Assembly (NCBI GenBank): GCA_007128675.1
Contig: SKWY01000368.1
Coordinates: 1 to 5,854 of the forward strand
From: Deltaproteobacteria bacterium
Lineage (GTDB): Bacteria > Myxococcota > Myxococcia > SLRQ01
Reading direction: 5' to 3'
DNA: 5,854 bases
Shown here: one piece after another, positions 1-5,508 of the stretch
How positions within the stretch are numbered: position 1 is the stretch's first letter
Layout of the letters: each line of letters starts with the position of its first letter
Program-made: the position numbers and the translations under genes
The notes under the pieces: model-generated
The model's input: only the letters and a program-made list of their open reading frames with translations
The model's database searches: none
Told to the model about the DNA's origin: nothing

Positions 1-1335
1 ATGTTTCGCTCGGTCATCGACTCGGGCGGCCATTTCCTTGGCCCCGCCTCTACACAGGACTTCGACAGATTGCTCTTGGCCGATCTCGGGCGGGATGAAC
101 CTCGAGCGGTTCTTCTCATCCCGATCCGTTTGCGTGGCAAGGCCGTGATGCTGCTCTATGCCGACAATGCCTCGGAGTTACTTGGGACCGAGTCAGTGGT
201 CGACTTGGTCACTCTTTGTGCGGCAATTCCCTCTGTCCTGGAGTCCTTGATCGAGAAAAAGAAGCGGGCGGATCCCATGAAGCTGGAGAGGGAGCAGGCT
301 CTTCTGACGGGGTTGGCCGAAGCCTTCTCCGAGGTTCCTCTCGAGGCTCGGGCTCTCGACTCACCTCTTCCAGAACCGGCTGCCGTTCGAAAGTTAGAGT
401 CCGATGAGGGCTCACGAAGGGAGATTGACGATGATGTCGATCGGTCGGAAGCGACGATGTCGCGAGGCACAGAGGCGAAAGGGTCGGAACCCGTCGAGGT
501 AATCGCCTCTCGACTGTCCATGGGCGGTGAACCGGAGCTTTCCTTGCTCGTGGCCCTGGCTGCTCACGGCGCAAAGGGAGCGGAGGCGCTGGCTGCCCAT
601 TTTCCGGGACCCACGCGTGAGCCGGTCAAGAGCTTCGCGGCGATGAACAAGGACCCCTTGGCGCATGGCCCAGTGGTTGCGGCGATGGCCTTTCTGGGCC
701 CCGCCGCGGTCGATACCTTGCTGTCTCTTACCAGTTCTCCGACGACCGATGCGCGCTTTTACGCCACCTTCTTGCTAGGTAACAGCCCCGATCCGCGTGC
801 ACTTGCTCGCTTGACCGACCTCCTCTCCGATTCCGATCCCAGGGTGGCCACTGCCGCGAGGTTTGCCCTTTCGGCTCACAAGGCGGTGCCCGGCTACGAA
901 AAGGCTCTGGAGGAGCTTCGTGGTGAGCTTGGGCGCAGAGACGATCCTGTCCGGCTCTGCGATGTCCTTCGAGTGCTCGCCTTTCTTGCGGACAGCGAGG
1001 CTGTCCCCAGGTTGATAGACCTGCTCGACCATAAGGATAGGGAGGTGGTGGCAGAGGTGGAGGAGACGCTCGAAAGAGTTACGAAGCAGTCTCACGGCAC
1101 AAGTCGGCGACGCTGGCGAAAGTGGTACGAAGCCAATCGTGAGCTGCCTCGGGTAGCGTGGCTCGTGGCCGGTCTATCGAGCAAAAAGCTTGGTATTCGT
1201 GAGTCGGCCCTCGCCGAGCTGGAGGAGCAGGTTGGCGAGAGCTTTGGTTTCGTCCCAGATGCCTCCCGGAGGGAGAGAGCGGGGGCGGTAGAGCGCTGGG
1301 CTAGCTGGCTTGACGCCCATGGTCGGCCGAGCTGA
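1..1335 (+). CDS. GAF-like / HEAT-repeat protein, C-terminal part (start probably outside window)
   Basis: The reading frame is open from the first base and ends at TGA 1333-1335. Although base 1 begins an ATG, the protein seems to start inside a domain: residues about 1-88 look like the second half of a GAF-like sensor fold, with the hydrophobic strands AVLLIPIRLRGKAVMLLYAD (35-54) typical of the domain end. The true start is therefore probably upstream. Residues about 90-165 are a charged, low-complexity linker. From about 170 to 444 the chain is helical and repetitive in the manner of HEAT/PBS-lyase-like repeats, for example around 221-243, 269-294 and 320-361. Two segments with a W-x-x-W pattern (W372/W375 and W433/W436) follow short glycine-containing stretches and look like copies of one repeat ending. 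There is no signal peptide or membrane segment in the visible part. HEAT repeats are protein-binding scaffolds, so a signalling or adaptor role is an inference; the exact function is unknown. The 184-base gap and the candidate promoter beyond it argue against a shared operon with the biotin carrier gene. Confidence 0.75.
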   Translation: MFRSVIDSGGHFLGPASTQDFDRLLLADLGRDEPRAVLLIPIRLRGKAVMLLYADNASELLGTESVVDLVTLCAAIPSVLESLIEKKKRADPMKLEREQALLTGLAEAFSEVPLEARALDSPLPEPAAVRKLESDEGSRREIDDDVDRSEATMSRGTEAKGSEPVEVIASRLSMGGEPELSLLVALAAHGAKGAEALAAHFPGPTREPVKSFAAMNKDPLAHGPVVAAMAFLGPAAVDTLLSLTSSPTTDARFYATFLLGNSPDPRALARLTDLLSDSDPRVATAARFALSAHKAVPGYEKALEELRGELGRRDDPVRLCDVLRVLAFLADSEAVPRLIDLLDHKDREVVAEVEETLERVTKQSHGTSRRRWRKWYEANRELPRVAWLVAGLSSKKLGIRESALAELEEQVGESFGFVPDASRRERAGAVERWASWLDAHGRPS

Positions 1336-1380
1336 TTCCGACTATTTGCCCGTGGCTGTCTTGGCGGGGCGGTCATGGCC

Positions 1381-1409
1381 TTGCCGGTGTGGCTCTAGGG
1401 GGTTAACAT
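1381..1409 (+). promoter_or_regulatory. Candidate sigma70-type promoter for the biotin carrier / transcarboxylase operon
   Basis: TTGCCG at 1381-1386 (4 of 6 to TTGACA) is followed after 17 bases by TAACAT at 1404-1409 (4 of 6 to TATAAT). It is the best-spaced pair I found in the 184-base gap before the carrier gene. Transcription would begin near 1416, inside a G+C-rich inverted repeat, leaving a leader of about 100 bases. Matches of this quality occur by chance in G+C-rich DNA, so this is only a candidate. Confidence 0.3.
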
Positions 1410-1428
1410 CCGCGCCCCACTAGGGCGC
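1395..1428 (+). repeat. Overlapping inverted repeats upstream of the carrier gene
   Basis: GCGCCC (1412-1417) and GGGCGC (1423-1428) form a perfect 6-bp stem with a 5-base loop. The same C run (1415-1418) can instead pair with GGGG at 1399-1402 as part of CTAGGGGG (1395-1402) facing CCCCACTAG (1415-1423), an 8-bp stem with one bulged A. The two structures exclude each other. No T run follows, so a normal Rho-independent terminator for the upstream gene is not supported. It could be an operator around the transcription start, an RNA switch in a longer transcript, or chance in G+C-rich sequence. Confidence 0.3.
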
Positions 1429-1519
1429 TGAATGCGGACTGTTCCTTGTCGGTGCCTCAAACGAGAAGACAAATGGCTGTGGAGCGTGGACTGGAGGACG
1501 CGCCCCGCGAGGTGGAAGC

Positions 1520-1999
1520 ATGAATGGCAGCTACAGCATCGTGATTGATGGTGAACGCTTCGAAATACAGGTCGAGGACCTGGGCGGTTCTTCTGGAGAG
1601 AGGCGCTTTCAGGTGCGCATTGGAGAACGTGAGCATTGGGTCTCCGTAGTACAGGAAGCACAGAGCCCGAAGGTCTCAGAGCGGCCCGATCTGTCGAGTG
1701 TGCCGAGGCCGAAGCCACGGAGCATCGAGCCAAGCCAAGTGTCTCAAGAGGACAACGGGCAGAAGAATGCGGTTGAGGGAACGGCCGTCGGTGCCCCCAT
1801 GACGGGCAAGATCGTCTCGATCAACGTCAGCGACGGACAGGAAGTGAAGGAGGGCGATCTGCTGATGGTTCTCGAGGCCATGAAGATGGAGAACTCCATT
1901 CTGGCCACGGAGGGTGGTGTGGTCAGTAAGATCGCGATCAGTGTTGGTGACAATGTACGCAAGGGCGACCAGCTTTGCTTGCTTTCGCAAGCAGGGTGA
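1520..1999 (+). CDS. Biotin carboxyl carrier protein (transcarboxylase 1.3S-like subunit)
   Basis: This 159-residue protein carries the biotin that shuttles a carboxyl group between the active sites of the enzyme encoded next. The C-terminal biotinyl (lipoyl-like beta-barrel) domain spans about 86-157. It contains GAPMTGKI near its start and the biotinylation motif EAMKM, with Lys122 as the predicted attachment site 37 residues from the C-terminus, the family's usual spacing. A paired GD-x-V/L turn pattern (GDLL, then GDNV and GDQL) supports the fold. Residues about 1-45 form a small beta-rich N-terminal region (SYSIVIDGERFEI) like that of stand-alone carriers. Residues about 48-85 are a hydrophilic linker rich in Ser, Pro, Glu and Gln rather than the usual Ala-Pro. 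At 159 residues it is longer than the roughly 123-residue Propionibacterium 1.3S subunit. The ATG at 1520 follows GAGGTGG (1509-1515) at close spacing. The next gene starts 95 bases downstream in the same direction, so the two are probably co-transcribed. A BirA-type biotin ligase must act on it but is not in the window. A BCCP serving another acyl-CoA carboxylase is possible; the neighbour favours transcarboxylase. Confidence 0.93.
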   Translation: MNGSYSIVIDGERFEIQVEDLGGSSGERRFQVRIGEREHWVSVVQEAQSPKVSERPDLSSVPRPKPRSIEPSQVSQEDNGQKNAVEGTAVGAPMTGKIVSINVSDGQEVKEGDLLMVLEAMKMENSILATEGGVVSKIAISVGDNVRKGDQLCLLSQAG

Positions 2000-2034
2000 G
2001 CTTTCGGTTGTCTTCGTGGCCGGCAAGGCGCCGA

Positions 2035-2063
2035 AATGCCCCGGGTGAGAAAACCTGGGCATT
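2035..2063 (+). repeat. Intercistronic hairpin between carrier and carboxyltransferase genes
   Basis: AATGCCC (2035-2041) pairs perfectly with GGGCATT (2057-2063). After a single bulged C (2042), GGGT (2043-2046) pairs with ACCT (2053-2056, one G-T pair), leaving a 6-base loop GAGAAA. That is 11 paired bases. The bases that follow are not a T run, so it does not look like a full terminator. In an mRNA it could block 3' exonuclease decay of the carrier message or tune expression of the downstream gene, whose ATG is 31 bases further on. Function is inference. Confidence 0.5.
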
Positions 2064-2094
2064 CTCGATTCTTCAGTGAAGGCGAAACAAGAAC

Positions 2095-5000
2095 ATGGGT
2101 GCAAGAGAGCAACGTAGACGAGTTGGTATTACCGATACGATCTTCAGGGACGCTCATCAGTCGCTTGCAGCGACGCGAATGAAGGTCGAGGACATGCTTC
2201 CCGTGGCGCCCGATCTCGACAAGGTCGGCTACCGATCGCTCGAGGTTTGGGGGGGCGCGACCTTCGATACCTGCATCCGCTTCTTGGACGAGGATCCCTG
2301 GGATCGTCTGCGTCAGCTGAAGAAGGTTCTTCCCAAGACGCCGCTTCAGATGCTGCTCCGGGGCCAGAATGTCGTTGGATATAGGCATTACTCCGATGAT
2401 GTCGTGTCGGAGTTCGTCAAGCTGGCGCACAAGAACGGAATAGATGTCTTTCGGATATTCGATGCTTTGAACGACCTTCGAAACATGGAGGTCGCCATGC
2501 GAGCCGCCAAGGAGGTGGGTGCCCATGTTCAGGGTACGATCTCCTATACGGTCAGCCCGGTTCACGACATAGATGCCTTCGTGAAGATGGCGGTCGAGCT
2601 CGAGAAGATGGGCGCCGACTCCCTGTGCATCAAGGATATGGCGGGAATCATCTCACCGAAGGCGGCTCAAGATCTCACCAGCGCCATCAAGCGCAGTGTC
2701 TCGATTCCCCTTGGTCTTCATGGTCACTCGACGAGCGGCATGGTCACCGCCGCCTACTTCGCGGCCTGTGAGGCTGGCGCGGATGTCATTGATACCGCCC
2801 TTTCTCCGTTTTCGGGCGGCACATCCCAGCCTCCAACCGAGAGCCTCGTTGCTTCCTTGCAGGGTACTTCATTCGATACGGGCCTGGATCTGGAGCTCCT
2901 AGTGAGCATCTCTGATCGCTTGAAGCCGATTCGCGAGAAATACGACAGCCTCGTCAATCCCTTGTCCGAGAAGGTGTCGACACAGGTCCTGCTCCACCAG
3001 ATCCCAGGGGGCATGTACTCGAACCTTCTCTCGCAGCTTCAGGAACAGGACGCCATCGACAAGATAGACGAGGTCCTGGAGGAGGTGCCTCGTGTGCGAA
3101 GGGAGCTCGGCTATCCGCCTCTGGTGACGCCTACCAGCCAGATAGTCGGGACTCAGGCGGCTTTCAACGTGCTTTTGGGGGAGAGGTACAAGGTTGTCTC
3201 CGAAGAGGTGAAGATGTACCTCAAAGGCCTATACGGCAGGCCTCCCGCTCCTATCGATGCCGATCTCCAGAAGAAGGTCATCGGCTCGAAGGAGCCCGTG
3301 ACCGTTCGTCCAGGGGAGCTGTTGGAGCCCGAGATAGAGAAGGCTCGCCTGGAGATAGGAGAGCTTGCCAAGAGTGATGAAGACGTTCTGACCTACATCC
3401 TGTTCCCCCAGGTGGCACGCTCTTTTCTGGAGCGACGCAACGCCAAGAGAGAGTCGAGCGCGGCTTCTCCCGTTGAGGTTTCCAAAGCCGCCGAGAGCAA
3501 GGACGAGAAAGGCGGCGAGCCGGCCGCGTTGGTCGATGGCGTCGAGACGGCCAAGAGTGGCAAGCCGGCCAAGGAGGAGAGCCTGGGCAAGCACGGACAT
3601 GCCAAGCATCGGCTCGCCGAGATGGAGTCGGAGCTGATGCAGGCCGGAGGGCAAGCAGCGATAGACAAACAGCACGCGGCCGGCAAGCTGACGGCGCGCG
3701 AAAGGATCGACCTGCTCCTCGACCCGGGATCGTTCGTCGAGATCGACAGGTTCAGTCGACATAGATGTCACGATTTCGGCATGGACAAGCGCCGCGTGCT
3801 CGGCGATGGAGTGCTGACGGGCTATGGGACCATCTCGGGCCGGCAGGTCTTCGTCTTCTCGCAAGACTTCACCGTCTTTGGTGGGGCGCTCGGAGAGGTC
3901 TTCGCTCGCAAGGTATGCAAGCTGATGGATCTGGCGATGAAGGCTGGCGCTCCCGTCATTGGGTTGAACGACAGCGGCGGAGCGCGGATTCAAGAAGGCG
4001 TAGCCAGCCTGGCGGGTTACGGAGACATCTTCTTCAGGAATGTGGCCGCATCCGGGGTTCTACCGCAGCTGTCGGTAATCATGGGCCCTTGTGCCGGCGG
4101 CGCGGTCTACTCGCCTGCCATGACCGATTTCATCGTCATGGTGGACGAGACGAGCCATATGTTCATCACCGGTCCAAATGTCATCAAGGCCGCAATCGGA
4201 GAGGAGGTTACCTTCGAGGAGCTTGGTGGAGCGGTGACACACAACTCCACCAGCGGCGTGGCCCAGTTCGTCACGAAGAGCGAGAAGGACGCGCTCTCCT
4301 TGGTGAAGTACATTCTTTCCTTCCTGCCCCTGAACAATATGGAGGACCCCCCACGGGAGTCACCCAGGGAAGCGATGCTATCCGCCGGTGAGAATCTTCT
4401 CGATCTCTTGCCCGAGGACGCGAACAGGCCCTACGACATGCTCGATATCATCGGGCGGGTGGTTGATGGCGGCGAGTTCTTGGAGGTGGGTAGGCTCTAC
4501 GCGCCGAATATCCTCGTGGGTTTCGCCCGGTTCAATGGCTACTCTGTCGGGATCGTGGCGAACCAGCCTGCTCACCTCGCCGGCTGCCTCGATATCGATT
4601 CTTCTCGGAAGGCCGGCCGCTTCGTCAGGTTCTGTGATTCCTTCAACGTGCCGCTCGTGACCTTCGTCGACGTACCGGGATTCCTTCCGGGAACGGATCA
4701 AGAGCACGGAGGCATCATTACTCATGGCTCCAAGCTTCTGTATGCCTACTGCGAGGCGACGGTTCCCAAGATCACGGTGATAACTAGGAAGGCCTACGGA
4801 GGAGCGTACGACGTGATGTGCTCCAAGCATTCCGGGGGTGACATCAACCTGGCTTGGCCCAATGCAGAGCTGGCGGTGATGGGTGCCGAGGGAGCCACCA
4901 ACATAATCTCCCGCAAGGAGATCAAGGCCGCGCCCGATCCAGACGCAAGGCGGGCACAGCTAGCCGACGAGTATCGTGAGAAGTTCGCGAACCCGTACAT

Positions 5001-5136
5001 AGCAGCCGACCTCGGCTACATAGACGATGTGATAGAGCCCAATCGAACCAGGGCCTCCATTATCAGTGCCTTGGAGATGCTCGCCTCCAAGCGAGAGCAG
5101 CGGCCCCGTCGAAAGCACGGAAACATACCTCTTTAG
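2095..5136 (+). CDS. Fused transcarboxylase 5S-12S: pyruvate carboxyltransferase + acyl-CoA carboxyltransferase (methylmalonyl-CoA carboxyltransferase, EC 2.1.3.1, predicted)
   Basis: A single 1013-residue cytoplasmic protein holds two complete carboxyltransferases. Residues about 10-448 are a TIM-barrel transferase of the transcarboxylase 5S / pyruvate carboxylase / oxaloacetate decarboxylase-alpha family: RDAHQS at 18-23 with metal ligand Asp19, WGGATFD 52-58, RGQN 89-92, Lys180 in KDMAG (the carbamylated lysine of the family), metal ligands His209 and His211 (HGH), IPGGM 303-307 and PTSQIVGTQ 346-354. The Asp-Lys distance of 161 equals, as I recall, that of Propionibacterium 5S (Asp23, Lys184). 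Residues about 449-499 are a charged Lys/Glu/Ala/Ser linker. Residues about 500-1013 match the 12S / propionyl-CoA carboxylase beta family over its full length (about 510-525): ARER 534-537, SQDFTVFGG 589-597, SGGARIQEG 627-635 and GPCAGGAVYSP 664-674 (crotonase-like CoA and oxyanion sites), GFLPG 862-866, RKAYGGAYDVM 898-908 and VMGAEGA 928-934. Asp906 is the residue seen in propionyl-CoA-type subunits. There is no biotinyl domain in the chain; the carrier is the gene before it. The ATG at 2095 has only a distant GAAGG (2078-2082), but the conserved sequence begins ten residues in, so the start is right. Predicted reaction: methylmalonyl-CoA + pyruvate = propionyl-CoA + oxaloacetate. A biotin carboxylase elsewhere could make it a combined pyruvate/propionyl-CoA carboxylase instead. 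Domain assignments are near certain; the overall reaction is inference. Confidence 0.95.
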   Translation: MGAREQRRRVGITDTIFRDAHQSLAATRMKVEDMLPVAPDLDKVGYRSLEVWGGATFDTCIRFLDEDPWDRLRQLKKVLPKTPLQMLLRGQNVVGYRHYSDDVVSEFVKLAHKNGIDVFRIFDALNDLRNMEVAMRAAKEVGAHVQGTISYTVSPVHDIDAFVKMAVELEKMGADSLCIKDMAGIISPKAAQDLTSAIKRSVSIPLGLHGHSTSGMVTAAYFAACEAGADVIDTALSPFSGGTSQPPTESLVASLQGTSFDTGLDLELLVSISDRLKPIREKYDSLVNPLSEKVSTQVLLHQIPGGMYSNLLSQLQEQDAIDKIDEVLEEVPRVRRELGYPPLVTPTSQIVGTQAAFNVLLGERYKVVSEEVKMYLKGLYGRPPAPIDADLQKKVIGSKEPVTVRPGELLEPEIEKARLEIGELAKSDEDVLTYILFPQVARSFLERRNAKRESSAASPVEVSKAAESKDEKGGEPAALVDGVETAKSGKPAKEESLGKHGHAKHRLAEMESELMQAGGQAAIDKQHAAGKLTARERIDLLLDPGSFVEIDRFSRHRCHDFGMDKRRVLGDGVLTGYGTISGRQVFVFSQDFTVFGGALGEVFARKVCKLMDLAMKAGAPVIGLNDSGGARIQEGVASLAGYGDIFFRNVAASGVLPQLSVIMGPCAGGAVYSPAMTDFIVMVDETSHMFITGPNVIKAAIGEEVTFEELGGAVTHNSTSGVAQFVTKSEKDALSLVKYILSFLPLNNMEDPPRESPREAMLSAGENLLDLLPEDANRPYDMLDIIGRVVDGGEFLEVGRLYAPNILVGFARFNGYSVGIVANQPAHLAGCLDIDSSRKAGRFVRFCDSFNVPLVTFVDVPGFLPGTDQEHGGIITHGSKLLYAYCEATVPKITVITRKAYGGAYDVMCSKHSGGDINLAWPNAELAVMGAEGATNIISRKEIKAAPDPDARRAQLADEYREKFANPYIAADLGYIDDVIEPNRTRASIISALEMLASKREQRPRRKHGNIPL

Positions 5137-5442
5137 GGTGTGGAGGCTGCGAGCTCTCGCTGCATAAGCTCCCTTTCAATCCGTGGCGATCATCGAGGAC
5201 CTGCTTTTCGGGCTCGAGGTTTGTGCCGACGCCACGGGTCTCGTTAGGCGCGAACCTTGGCTCGTTGCCGCGTCTTTGATGAAGCAGGGACCGAAGAAGG
5301 CCGCTCGAGGGTCAGGGGCACGCGGGAGTACTGCCTGCGGCCTTGCAGGATCGTTCAGCTTCGTCGTGATGGACTTTCTTGCAGTTTCTCCGAGAGGGAC
5401 GGCAGCAGCGTGACCTGCTTTTGAGTGGGCCTTGCGAACCAG
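5137..5442. other. Intergenic region with no supported gene
   Basis: About 300 bases follow the fusion gene's stop. A GTG-initiated frame of 76 codons (5183-5413) lacks a ribosome-binding site and resembles no family I know, so I do not call it. Two small hairpins are possible: CCTGC (5334-5338) with GCAGG (5345-5349) around a 6-base loop, and AGCAG (5404-5408) with CTGCT (5415-5419) followed by three more Ts. The second is the closest thing to a terminator for the transcarboxylase operon, but its 5-bp stem is weak. No RNA gene or repeat family was recognised. Confidence 0.5.
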
Positions 5443-5472
5443 TTGCTTGACGACGCCCAGGGCCGGTATAGT
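5443..5472 (+). promoter_or_regulatory. Candidate promoter of the Rrf2-family regulator gene
   Basis: TATAGT at 5467-5472 matches TATAAT at 5 of 6 positions. Upstream, TTGCTT (5443-5448) lies 18 bases away and is a poor -35; the better match TTGACG (5447-5452) is only 14 bases away, too close for a standard promoter. A weak -35 is common for genes under Rrf2-type or activator control. The start of transcription would be near 5479, giving a leader of about 30 bases before the ATG at 5509. Confidence 0.45.
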
Positions 5473-5492
5473 CTACCACTTTCCTGGACTAT
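5468..5492 (+). promoter_or_regulatory. Inverted repeat overlapping the -10 box, candidate Rrf2 operator
   Basis: ATAGTC (5468-5473) and GACTAT (5487-5492) are exact inverted copies separated by 13 bases, a 25-base element; one further A-T pair fits inside after a T-G mismatch. A second exact pair, CCAGG (5457-5461) and CCTGG (5483-5487), partly overlaps it. The element covers the -10 box and the predicted transcription start, so a bound dimer would block RNA polymerase. Rrf2 regulators bind as dimers to palindromes of about this length and often repress their own gene. The sequence does not match the IscR type 1 or NsrR consensus that I know. Confidence 0.4.
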
Positions 5493-5508
5493 TGAATCAA
5501 GGGTGAGA

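Noticed and set aside
1401..1409. GGTTAACAT resembles one half of a BirA (biotin repressor) operator near a biotin-protein gene
   Set aside because: The partner half-site (TTGTTAACC-like) about 15 bases upstream is absent, so a BirA operator is not supported.
3229..3993. Long reverse-strand open frame of 254 codons opposite the fusion gene, and similar ones such as 1744-2565
   Set aside because: They lie antisense to strongly conserved coding sequence, have no family resemblance, and are expected in G+C-rich coding DNA.
3765..4391. Alternative forward-strand frame of 208 codons inside the 12S domain
   Set aside because: It is an out-of-frame shadow, rich in Arg, Gly and His, with no recognisable domain; the true frame holds the catalytic motifs.
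5142..5176. Possible terminator hairpin right after the fusion stop codon, followed by TTT
   Set aside because: The stem needs a bulge and internal loop with only short 3-4 bp helices, and the T tract is too short.
5183..5413. 76-codon frame with GTG start between the fusion gene and the Rrf2 gene
   Set aside because: No ribosome-binding site, no known family, and the second half does not look like coding sequence. Could be a remnant but cannot be supported.
5404..5422. AGCAG/CTGCT hairpin with a short T tail as Rho-independent terminator
   Set aside because: Only 5 base pairs and four Ts in total, about 270 bases past the stop; too weak to call.
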